A stretch of 5,972 bases of DNA from Pirellulales bacterium (GTDB lineage: Bacteria; Planctomycetota; Planctomycetia; Pirellulales; JAICIG01). This document shows positions 1 through 4,933 of the stretch, piece after piece (position 1 is the stretch's first letter; each line of letters starts with the position of its first letter). The stretch spans positions 1 to 5,972 of the forward strand of contig JAICIG010000468.1 in assembly GCA_025924495.1 (NCBI GenBank), given 5' to 3'. The notes under the pieces were generated by a model that saw nothing but the letters and a program-made list of their open reading frames with translations, ran no database searches and had not been told where the DNA came from. The translations under genes and the position numbers were made by a program.

Positions 1-1
1 C

Positions 2-1600
2 ATCGGCGGCGGCGGTGGTGGCGCGGGGCTCGGCGGCGCCGTGTTCAATAATACCGGCGCCGCGTTCACGGCCGATAACTCGACCTTCACCGCCAATACC
101 GCGACCGGCGGAACCGGCGGACCGGCGGCCGGAACTTCGCTCGGCGGCGATGGCGGCAGCGGACTCGGCGGCGCGATCTTCAATCGCGCCGGCAGCGTGA
201 CGCTCGTCAACGCGACGATCGCCGGCAACACCGTGACCGCCGGCGCCGGAACGAATGGCGGCGCCAACGGCAATGCCCAAGGGGGTGGCGTCTACAACCT
301 GGCCGATAGTTCGGGCAGCGGCGATCTGCTGCTGGGCGATACGATCGTGGCCGATTCGTCGGGCTCGGCCAGCAACGTCGAGAACAATCAACTCGCCAAC
401 GCGGCGACGGCGAACGTACAGTTTAGCAACCTGGTCGAAGGGGGCGTCAGCGGCAACGGCACGATCAACGCCGCCGGATTGCTCATCGCCGATCCGCAAC
501 TCGGCACGCTCAAGAACAACGGCGGACCGACGCTGACCATGGCGCCGCAAAGCACCAGCCCCGTCATCGACCATGGCGACAACAGCCTGATCATGTCGGC
601 CATCGACCAGCGCGGGCCCGACTACGCCCGCGTGATCAATAACACGGTCGACCTCGGCGCCTTCGAGTATCAGCCGCCGGCGACGACCGCTTCGCTTTCG
701 ACCAGCGCCCCGACGATCACGGTCGGCGACAGCGTGACGTTCACGGCCCAGGTTGCCGGCAATGCGCCCGGCTCGAACTTGCCCTCGGGTTCGGTGACGT
801 TCTTCGTGAATGGTTCGGCGGCGGCGACCGTTTCGCTTTCGCTCGGCGGCGCAAGCTTCACCACCAGCACGCTGCCGGCCGGAGATAACGTCATCACGGT
901 TGAGTATGCCGGCTATACGCTAGGCGATTACGCCTTCACGGCCAGTAACTCGACGCCACTGACGGTGACCGTCAACCCGGTCGATCCGTTCATCACGTTC
1001 GTGACCAACCTCTATCACGACGTCCTCAATCGCGCGGCCGATACGGCGGGCTTGAACGGCTGGGTGGCGGCGCTACATGCCGGCACCAGCCGACAGCAAG
1101 TGGTCGACTCCATCTGGCAGAGCCAGGAACATCGTGCGATCGAGATCGACGGCTACTATCAGCAATACCTCGGCCGCGGCGCCGATGCGGCCGGGTTGGC
1201 CAACTGGGAGCAATTCTTCGCTGCCGGGGGCGACGAAGAGGGGGTGATCGCCGGCATCACCAGCTCCAGCGAATTCCTGACGCATCATCCGCTGATCGGG
1301 CAGTTTTTAATCGCCATTTACCAGGACTTGCTTTCGCGCGCTCCCGACACGGCTGGCGTCGATCTCTGGCTTACGAACCTGCAACACGGCTGGACGCCCG
1401 AGCAGGTAACCTCGTGGTTCGCCAGCAGCCCCGAGTTCTTGCGAGGCCAGATCAGCGCTTCCTACACGAACTACTTGCAGCGCAGCGTCGATTCCGCCGG
1501 CATGGAGCTCTGGCTCGGCCTGCTCGCCGGCCGCACGTTGAATCTCTCCACCTTCAACGAGCAGCTCCTTTCCAGCAGCGAATATTTCAATCGCAGCTAA
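2..1600 (+). CDS. Secreted surface protein, beta-helix / Ig-like / DUF4214 repeats (5' partial)
   Basis: The frame is open from the left edge and stops with TAA, giving 532 visible residues; the true start and any signal peptide lie upstream. Residues 1 to about 200 are Gly/Ala/Thr/Asn-rich and repeat a GLGGA(V/I)FN motif followed by short alternating strands, typical of a parallel beta-helix. About 165-225 match the end of the choice-of-anchor Q type (ADPQLG, NNGGPT, SPVIDHGD, DLGAFEY). About 227-328 look like an Ig-like bacterial repeat (SGSVTFFVNG, VTV end). From 329 to the end are four DUF4214-type units with the pattern YxxxLxRxxDxAGxxxW, with their tyrosines near residues 338, 386, 440 and 488. 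The protein is presumably exported and may act in adhesion or as part of the cell surface; DUF4214 has no settled biochemical role. A REP-like repeat follows the stop by 15 bases. The architecture is clear; the function is inferred. Confidence 0.9.
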   Translation: MGGGGGGAGLGGAVFNNTGAAFTADNSTFTANTATGGTGGPAAGTSLGGDGGSGLGGAIFNRAGSVTLVNATIAGNTVTAGAGTNGGANGNAQGGGVYNLADSSGSGDLLLGDTIVADSSGSASNVENNQLANAATANVQFSNLVEGGVSGNGTINAAGLLIADPQLGTLKNNGGPTLTMAPQSTSPVIDHGDNSLIMSAIDQRGPDYARVINNTVDLGAFEYQPPATTASLSTSAPTITVGDSVTFTAQVAGNAPGSNLPSGSVTFFVNGSAAATVSLSLGGASFTTSTLPAGDNVITVEYAGYTLGDYAFTASNSTPLTVTVNPVDPFITFVTNLYHDVLNRAADTAGLNGWVAALHAGTSRQQVVDSIWQSQEHRAIEIDGYYQQYLGRGADAAGLANWEQFFAAGGDEEGVIAGITSSSEFLTHHPLIGQFLIAIYQDLLSRAPDTAGVDLWLTNLQHGWTPEQVTSWFASSPEFLRGQISASYTNYLQRSVDSAGMELWLGLLAGRTLNLSTFNEQLLSSSEYFNRS

Positions 1601-1615
1601 AAGTAGCACGCCAAA

Positions 1616-1738
1616 GTAGCAGGCACACGCCGTGTGCCGTGCCACGCTTGAGATCGAGGCGCGAAAGTGGTCGACGCGTTAAAGAGGGCTGTAGCATACA
1701 TCAGCTTCAGCGGGCGGCATACGGAGTATGCCTGCTAC
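1616..1738. repeat. Composite REP-ended element, copy A (123 bp)
   Basis: The element starts with a plus-strand hairpin (1616-1643: head GTAGCA, stem GGCACAC, loop GCC, complementary stem GTGTGCC, tail GTGCC). It ends with the same hairpin type in opposite orientation (1716-1738: stem GGCATAC, loop GGA, stem GTATGCC, then TGCTAC). The 72-base core between them aligns without gaps to the core of the copy at 2977-3099, with about 60% identity by hand. Inverted repeat ends of this sort resemble BIMEs or MITEs. It lies in the spacer between the convergent genes ending at 1600 and 1844. A fragment of another head (GTAGCACG) lies at 1603-1610. Confidence 0.75.
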
Positions 1739-1743
1739 ATTAT

Positions 1744-1760
1744 CACACTCCGTGTGCCGT
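1744..1760 (+). repeat. Partial REP-like hairpin
   Basis: CACAC, loop TCC, GTGTG and then CCGT match the inner part of the hairpin at 2983-2999, but the GTAGCAGG head is missing. It is best read as a truncated copy next to copy A. Confidence 0.55.
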
Positions 1761-1827
1761 CCGCTCACAGCAGGTCCACAATCCGTAGATCGCACATCAC
1801 ATTCTCTTGATGACCGTGCGCAACTCT

Positions 1828-1847
1828 GGTGGGCAATGCCCACCTAC
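1828..1847 (-). repeat. GTAG-headed hairpin, second type, overlapping a stop codon
   Basis: A perfect 7-bp stem, GGTGGGC with GCCCACC, encloses the loop AAT (1828-1844) and is followed by TAC. Read on the minus strand this is GTA joined to GGTGGGC, so a GTAG head abuts the palindrome. The TAG inside that head (1846-1844) is the stop codon of the minus-strand membrane protein gene. The hairpin would form right at the 3' end of that mRNA and could protect it or attenuate transcription. It has no T-tract, so a standard intrinsic terminator is not supported. Confidence 0.65.
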
Positions 1848-2833
1848 GGCTCGCTGATTTCGGCCAGCGCGGCCCGCACCTGGTTGAATAGCTCGTTGCG
1901 TTTGACGTCGGGCAACTGCGGCCAGGCGGAAGCGAGAAAGGCCAGCTCGGCGTTGATGATCGCAGGCAACGTCCGCGCGCCGCCTGGCATTGCGGGATCC
2001 AGCACCGAAAACTGCCGCAGATCGAAACCCAACCGAAGAATGCCGAGATTCAAGGCGACCATCGCCACGCTGCCTGCTTGCAAGCCGAACAGAATGTCGC
2101 CAGACCATACGTCGCCCAACAGAGAACCGCTCATCAATAGCACGTTCAAGACAATCGCTCCGAGCGCCATGCCGCTCGAAGCGGCCCAGAATCGCCAGGA
2201 GTAGCGCGTGGCGACGATCGCCCAGGCGATGGGAAATGAAACCAGGAAACCTAGCGCGGACAGCGCGATCGCGGCGGCCCCGATGTTTCGATCGCCGAAC
2301 CATTGCAAGAGCGCACACGCCAGCGCCCAAACGGCCGTATAGACAATCAAATGCAACAATCGCAACTGCATCTTGCGGACCGAGGAGGGCGCGTGATACG
2401 CCCGGTCGAAATCGATTCGCCAGCCCGCCAGAATCCGCAGCGGCAGCAACACGGCGCACGTGGCGAGCACCGCAATTGCCGCAAACAGGGAGAGCGTGCG
2501 GCTCTCGTCTACCGCAGTCTGCGAAGCAATAAAAAATGCCATGGTCCCCACGGTCGTGGTTAATGCGACGGCCAGCACTCTCGCGGCGACATGCAGCCCG
2601 CCCAAGGCAAGCCATAAGCCCATCAGAAACAGTTGCCCGAGCAGCATGCCGTACAGGAATAAGGTTTGGCCATCGCTAACCAGGTTCGACATCAGGCAGT
2701 CGATGGCGATATTCGCCACGAACAACCCGACGAGAAACCGCGAATGCGGCCGCTCGCGCCAGTCGGGCGTAGTTGTCGCCGGCAACGTTATCGTTTCCGA
2801 AGCAAGTGCTGTCTCTGCAATCGTCGCCGCCAT
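1844..2833 (-). CDS. Predicted integral membrane protein, about eight helices, unknown family
   Basis: The frame encodes 329 residues. ATG at 2833 is preceded at 8 bases by a perfect AGGAGG, which fixes the start. After a short hydrophilic N-terminus (residues 1-30), hydrophobic segments lie at about 32-51, 57-80, 84-104, 114-136, 160-181, 186-209, 216-238 and 246-266, so about eight membrane helices are expected in the cytoplasmic membrane. The last 60 residues or so are soluble (FDLRQFSVLDPAMPGG, then AWPQLPDVKRNELFNQ). No catalytic motif, transporter signature or metal-binding cluster was recognised, so no function is assigned. The gene stands alone: its upstream neighbour is divergent and its downstream neighbour convergent. 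Its TAG stop lies inside a REP-like repeat, so the present C-terminus may have been set by repeat insertion. Coding status is firm; the role is unknown. Confidence 0.85.
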   Translation of the reverse strand: MAATIAETALASETITLPATTTPDWRERPHSRFLVGLFVANIAIDCLMSNLVSDGQTLFLYGMLLGQLFLMGLWLALGGLHVAARVLAVALTTTVGTMAFFIASQTAVDESRTLSLFAAIAVLATCAVLLPLRILAGWRIDFDRAYHAPSSVRKMQLRLLHLIVYTAVWALACALLQWFGDRNIGAAAIALSALGFLVSFPIAWAIVATRYSWRFWAASSGMALGAIVLNVLLMSGSLLGDVWSGDILFGLQAGSVAMVALNLGILRLGFDLRQFSVLDPAMPGGARTLPAIINAELAFLASAWPQLPDVKRNELFNQVRAALAEISEP

Positions 2834-2841
2834 GCGATTCG

Positions 2842-2847
2842 CCTCCT
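2842..2847 (-). promoter_or_regulatory. Ribosome binding site of the membrane protein gene
   Basis: CCTCCT on the plus strand reads AGGAGG on the minus strand, 8 bases before the ATG at 2833. It is the clearest Shine-Dalgarno sequence in the window and decides the start of that gene. Confidence 0.8.
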
Positions 2848-2916
2848 GCTAGAACGGGCAAGTAGCCCTGTCACTATAAGAAATGCCGCCGCAAACGTGA
2901 AGGTCGACACGCCTCC

Positions 2917-2941
2917 GGCGACCTCGAGGCGTCAGCCTTCC
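2917..2941 (-). repeat. Diverged GGAGGC-type repeat (noncoding copy)
   Basis: Read on the minus strand, this segment matches the 25-base repeat found twice inside the ParB-like gene (5139-5163 and 5221-5245) at about 20 of 25 positions. The shared core is GGCTGACGCCTC and the shared end is TCGCC. This copy lies in a noncoding spacer, which supports treating the family as a dispersed repeat rather than a protein motif. An inverted repeat, ACGCCTC (2909-2915) with GAGGCGT (2926-2932), overlaps it. Confidence 0.6.
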
Positions 2942-2976
2942 TGTCAGCAAGAGGAGCTCACAAAGAAGGCACAAAA

Positions 2977-3099
2977 GTAGCAGGCACACTCCGTGTGCCG
3001 TGCCAAGTCGGAGGTTGAATCGCCATAGCGGTCAACGCGTTTACCAGGTGGGAAGCGTGTTTGCCATGCAGCGGGCGGCATACGGAGTATGCCTGCTAC
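2977..3099. repeat. Composite REP-ended element, copy B (123 bp)
   Basis: The left end is a plus-strand hairpin (2977-3004: head GTAGCA, stem GGCACAC, loop TCC, stem GTGTGCC, tail GTGCC). The right end is its inverted partner (3077-3099: GGCATAC, GGA, GTATGCC, TGCTAC). Both stems pair perfectly over 7 bp. The length from the GTAG head to the terminal CTAC is exactly that of copy A. It lies in the divergent spacer upstream of the genes at 2833 (-) and 3250 (+), where it could affect promoters. Confidence 0.8.
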
Positions 3100-3208
3100 T
3101 TTGCCGTACCGAGTCGGAGCTTGAATGGCCATGGCGGTCTATGCGTTTACGAGGCGGGAGGCGCTATCAGCTTCAGCGGGCGGCAGACGGAGTATGCCTG
3201 CTACTTTG
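2997..3208 (+). repeat. Diverged tandem duplication, unit about 106 bp
   Basis: 2997-3102 and 3103-3208 align over their whole length with one single-base length difference. Shared blocks include GTCGGAG, TTGAAT, GCGGTC, GCGTTTAC, CAGCGGGCGGCA and GGAGTATGCCTGCTACTTTG. The second unit (3103-3204) is composite element copy C. It has lost its own left hairpin, and the right hairpin of copy B sits in that place. Its right hairpin (3182-3204) has one stem mismatch (GGCAGAC against GTATGCC). No credible gene was found in 2850-3249. Confidence 0.75.
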
Positions 3209-3243
3209 GGCGGCTCTCTGCTTCCGTTTTTGGTCGCGGTTGA

Positions 3244-3251
3244 TATACAAT
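3244..3251 (+). promoter_or_regulatory. Possible -10 element for the small membrane protein gene
   Basis: TATACAAT lies in a GC-rich stretch and contains TATACA and TACAAT, each close to the sigma-70 -10 consensus. No convincing -35 was found at 16-18 bases upstream. If used, transcription would start near 3257 and the ATG at 3250 would not be translated. Confidence 0.25.
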
Positions 3252-3516
3252 GACGCCCATGGCGCATCGGATGCTTCAATTCTCGCTGGCGGCATGGTTC
3301 CGCCTGATCCTGATCGTCGCGATCGGGTTGACGGTGATCCCGGAAGAGTATTGGCCTGGCATCGCCTGGGCCGGTCTGGCGTTTGTGGTCGCGCTCGTCG
3401 GGGCGGCGTCGTTCTTTATCGCCACGGTCGCCGTCTATGAAGTCTTCGAAGTCGGCTTCTGGCTCTGCGAAGCCTGCTCGAAACTCTATCGCCGCGCGCT
3501 GCGCGTGACCTCGTAA
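3250..3516 (+). CDS. Small membrane protein, two helices, unknown family
   Basis: The frame encodes up to 88 residues and ends with TAA. Two hydrophobic stretches at about residues 15-31 and 38-62, separated by the short loop PEEYWPG, suggest a helical hairpin in the membrane. The C-terminal tail is charged (CEACSKLYRRALR), with two cysteines three residues apart that could be structural. In-frame ATG codons lie at 3250, 3259 and 3271. None has a good Shine-Dalgarno sequence, so the start is unsure; 3250 overlaps a possible -10 element, which would favour 3259 or 3271. No family was recognised. The gene is flanked by repeat-rich spacers and forms no operon with a visible neighbour. The frame reads well through both helices and is probably a real gene. 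Confidence 0.6.
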   Translation: MTPMAHRMLQFSLAAWFRLILIVAIGLTVIPEEYWPGIAWAGLAFVVALVGAASFFIATVAVYEVFEVGFWLCEACSKLYRRALRVTS

Positions 3517-3537
3517 GCGGAGGCGAAGTCAGCGTCG

Positions 3538-3580
3538 GCTTTTGCTCCGCAAAAGCACGCCCTTTCACGGGAGTGAAAGG
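3538..3580. repeat. Two adjacent perfect hairpins in a convergent spacer
   Basis: 3538-3556 is GCTTTTGC, loop TCC, GCAAAAGC. 3561-3580 is CCTTTCAC, loop GGGA, GTGAAAGG. Both stems pair perfectly over 8 bp. They begin 21 bases after the TAA at 3516 and could block read-through between the convergent genes. Neither is followed by a T-tract, so they are listed as repeats and not as an intrinsic terminator. The TCC loop recalls the hairpins at 2983-2999. Confidence 0.65.
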
Positions 3581-3608
3581 CGGCTGGCGAAGTCCCTCTC
3601 GTCGGGTT

Positions 3609-3630
3609 GTTATGCTAAAGCATAACCTAC
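3609..3630 (-). repeat. GTAG-headed hairpin, third type
   Basis: GTTATGC (3609-3615), loop TAAA and GCATAAC (3620-3626) form a perfect 7-bp stem followed by CTAC (3627-3630). On the minus strand the order is GTAG head, then palindrome, as in REP elements. It lies 55 bases beyond the stop of the minus-strand gene ending at 3685, between convergent genes. Confidence 0.6.
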
Positions 3631-3655
3631 GGAGGATGGACATCTAGTCAATAAA

Positions 3656-3665
3656 CTAGTCGACA
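3656..3665 (+). repeat. Direct repeat CTAGTCGACA, copy 1
   Basis: CTAGTCGACA occurs here and at 4099-4108 in the same orientation, each time next to an AT-rich run. A shorter CTAGTC lies 12 bases upstream at 3644-3649. The two copies bracket the minus-strand gene at 3685-3984. They could be protein-binding sites or scars of an insertion; the sequence alone does not decide. Confidence 0.5.
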
Positions 3666-3684
3666 ATATTTTGCTCTATTTGGG

Positions 3685-3984
3685 CTAAATCTGGTCGTGC
3701 GAGGAGCGGGCTTTTTTCTTGATGGCCTTGAGCAGCTTGGCTTCGAACTGGCTGTCGATCTTCTCGTCGGCGTCGTGAATGGCCGTGCGCAACCCGCCGG
3801 TGACCGGCTGGATCGTGTCGATGCCGGCGCTCCGCATGCCGCGGGCCACCGAGCGTAATCGATCGGCCAAGGCGCTCAATTTATCGGCCCAGACGTTGAC
3901 TTCTTCGGCCGAGAGGGGGCGCGACGCTTCGCGCTCGCCGCGATAGTTGGGATCGCCGGGCCGCAGGTTCTTTTTCTTTGCCAT
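3685..3984 (-). CDS. Small charged protein, unknown family
   Basis: The frame encodes 99 residues from ATG at 3984 to TAG. The N-terminus is basic (MAKKKNLRPGDPNYRGERE). From about residue 24 it is largely helical in character, with heptad-like hydrophobic spacing (VNVWADKLSALADRL, then RSVARGMRSAG). After a break near DTIQPVTGG, a second helix (DEKIDSQFEAKLLKAIKKK) ends in a basic tail. It has no membrane segment, no signal peptide and no cysteines, so it is probably cytoplasmic; the basic ends would suit nucleic-acid contact, but that is speculative. Its Shine-Dalgarno sequence is weak. It is divergent from the gene at 4197/4209, and CTAGTCGACA repeats lie on both sides. No function is assigned. 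Confidence 0.65.
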   Translation of the reverse strand: MAKKKNLRPGDPNYRGEREASRPLSAEEVNVWADKLSALADRLRSVARGMRSAGIDTIQPVTGGLRTAIHDADEKIDSQFEAKLLKAIKKKARSSHDQI

Positions 3985-4060
3985 CGCCGGTCCGTCAGGC
4001 CGCCCCTGGGTGGATCTCGTCCATCGTATCGGCCGGCAGGAAATCTGCCAACTCGCCGCA

Positions 4061-4066
4061 AGTATA
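4061..4066 (-). promoter_or_regulatory. Possible -10 element for the small charged protein gene
   Basis: AGTATA on the plus strand reads TATACT on the minus strand, one base from the TATAAT consensus. It lies 77 bases upstream of the ATG at 3984. No good -35 is visible at the right distance. Confidence 0.25.
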
Positions 4067-4098
4067 GCTCCAATCGAGTCTTTTGCATTATTTTTAAT

Positions 4099-4108
4099 CT
4101 AGTCGACA
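4099..4108 (+). repeat. Direct repeat CTAGTCGACA, copy 2
   Basis: This is an exact match to 3656-3665, 443 bp downstream, in the divergent spacer between the starts at 3984 (-) and 4197/4209 (+). It ends 6 bases before the candidate -35 of the plus-strand promoter, a position where a bound regulator could act on either gene. Confidence 0.5.
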
Positions 4109-4114
4109 TTTTTG

Positions 4115-4143
4115 TTGCCTCGGTACGGCTTGAGCGATATATT
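4115..4143 (+). promoter_or_regulatory. Candidate sigma-70-type promoter
   Basis: TTGCCT (4115-4120, four of six consensus positions) and TATATT (4138-4143, five of six) are separated by 17 bases. The site lies upstream of the plus-strand gene at 4197/4209 and could drive that gene and those after it. The match is by eye only. Confidence 0.4.
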
Positions 4144-4208
4144 GCGGGGGTGGCAACTGAGGGCTTTTCCGCCGCTTTAGGCACGCCACCCGACTCGTGA
4201 AGCTCGTC

Positions 4209-4583
4209 ATGTCGAACCCGAACGAACGAATGCCGGCGGCCGAGCAAAGGGCGATCGCCTGTTCGTCGGGGCGGTTTGTCTGCCGGTCGGTCGACGCCGA
4301 GTTTTGCTGGAGCTACCACGACGAGCGCGGGCGGCTGCTGGTTCGCGGCCCCTCGCACGCCGAGCTGTGGCAGGCCCATCGGCTGCTGCTGGCCGCCATT
4401 CAGGACGAAGCCGCATCGGGCTCGATGTTCGCGCCGGATGAAGAAGAGGACGCTGGCGTGAAAACCGACGAGAGGAACGAGCCCGAAGACAACGCCCGCC
4501 GCAACGTTCAACGGAAGCCCATTAGACATCAAACCGAATGCCATTCACGCAGCGCCACGGATGGCGTTCCCTACAGCGTCTGA
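4209..4583 (+). CDS. Small acidic protein, unknown family
   Basis: The frame encodes 124 residues from ATG 4209, or 128 from GTG 4197; neither start has a strong Shine-Dalgarno sequence. The first 80 residues look like a compact fold: FVCRSVDAEFCWSYHDERG, then LLVRGPSHAELWQAHRLLL, a strand-strand-helix order. The rest is polar and low in complexity (DEEEDAG, NEPEDNARRN) and probably disordered. It has no membrane segment. The last codons (about 4553-4574) run through a hairpin-like sequence ending in CTAC that resembles the REP-type repeats of this window, so the C-terminus may be repeat-derived. It is the first of three plus-strand genes leading to the ParB-like gene and may share their transcript. 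No family was recognised. Confidence 0.6.
   Translation: MSNPNERMPAAEQRAIACSSGRFVCRSVDAEFCWSYHDERGRLLVRGPSHAELWQAHRLLLAAIQDEAASGSMFAPDEEEDAGVKTDERNEPEDNARRNVQRKPIRHQTECHSRSATDGVPYSV
4553..4574 (-). repeat. Weak GTAG-headed hairpin at a gene 3' end
   Basis: CGCCA (4553-4557), CGGA, TGGCG (4562-4566), then TTCCCTAC. On the minus strand a GTAG head precedes GGAACGCCA and a partial complement. The outer part of the stem is mismatched, so this is a decayed copy at best. It lies within the last coding bases of the gene ending at 4583. Confidence 0.3.
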
Positions 4584-4599
4584 CTCCTCTTCCTAACCC

Positions 4600-4683
4600 C
4601 TGTCTACTGTCTACTACCTACTGTCTACTACCTACTGTCTACTACCTACTGTCTACTACCTACTGTCTACTACCTACTACCTC
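4600..4683 (+). repeat. 14-bp minisatellite, five perfect units plus partial ends
   Basis: The unit CTGTCTACTACCTA is repeated without change at 4607-4620, 4621-4634, 4635-4648, 4649-4662 and 4663-4676. A partial unit precedes it (4600-4606) and a degenerate CTACCTC follows. The array is pyrimidine-rich on the plus strand. It fills the spacer between the stop at 4583 and the ATG at 4685, where a ribosome binding site would be expected. Confidence 0.9.
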
Positions 4684-4684
4684 C

Positions 4685-4906
4685 ATGCACATCAAGCTTC
4701 AGCGCAAAGTCGCCCAAGGAAACGAAGGCCTGTGGTTCGTCATGCAACGGATCAGCGGCATCAGGCCTTGGGTTCCGCTCGCCGGCGTCAAAATCAGCCG
4801 ACAAGAGGCCGAGACCTATCTGGCAAAGTTGCAACAAGCTGCTGCGCAGGATGCACGCGAGCCCGACGCGCCGGCCTCCGTTTGCCAGGCGCCAGGCATC
4901 GGTTAA
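4685..4906 (+). CDS. 73-residue protein, unknown family, upstream of the ParB-like gene
   Basis: ATG 4685 begins MHIKLQRKVAQGNEGLWF. The frame is open further upstream (to 4538), but that part only translates the minisatellite (LLSTTYCLLPTVYY), so the start just after the array is preferred. A strand-rich first half (KLQRKV, GLWFVMQR, WVPLAGVKIS) is followed by a helix (RQEAETYLAKLQQAAAQ) and a short disordered tail. There is no Shine-Dalgarno sequence, since the minisatellite abuts the start; translation might depend on the upstream gene, or start at ATG 4742. It ends 27 bases before the ParB-like gene, which suggests co-transcription. It is probably a real cytoplasmic protein, but no function can be given. 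Confidence 0.55.
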   Translation: MHIKLQRKVAQGNEGLWFVMQRISGIRPWVPLAGVKISRQEAETYLAKLQQAAAQDAREPDAPASVCQAPGIG

Positions 4907-4919
4907 GCGCACCTGCTGC

Positions 4920-4925
4920 AGGGAG
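4920..4925 (+). promoter_or_regulatory. Ribosome binding site of the ParB-like gene
   Basis: AGGGAG lies 8 bases before ATG 4934 and supports that start. The next in-frame ATG codons lie inside or just before the ParB domain and lack such a site. Confidence 0.6.
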
Positions 4926-4933
4926 AAATACTG

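Noticed and set aside
1414..1788. Plus-strand open frame overlapping the end of the surface protein and the spacer
   Set aside because: It is out of frame with the DUF4214 region, and its second half is the translation of REP repeats (HTPCAV), so it is a shadow plus repeat.
1797..2615. Long minus-strand frame overlapping the membrane protein gene
   Set aside because: Arg-rich shadow in a shifted frame; the 1844-2833 frame has the hydrophobic segment pattern and the AGGAGG site.
1616..3204. CRISPR array
   Set aside because: The repeats are inverted pairs at irregular distances with related cores, not direct repeats with unique spacers.
3538..3580. Classical intrinsic terminators
   Set aside because: The stems are good but no T-run follows on either strand.
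4600..4683. CRISPR or iteron array
   Set aside because: The units abut with no spacers; no replication initiator gene is visible nearby to support iterons.
4538..4684. Longer N-terminus for the 73-residue protein
   Set aside because: The added residues are only a translation of the minisatellite and of the end of the preceding gene.
4908..4922. Short palindrome CCTGCTGCAGG before the ParB-like gene
   Set aside because: Only 5 bp of stem in GC-rich DNA; expected by chance.
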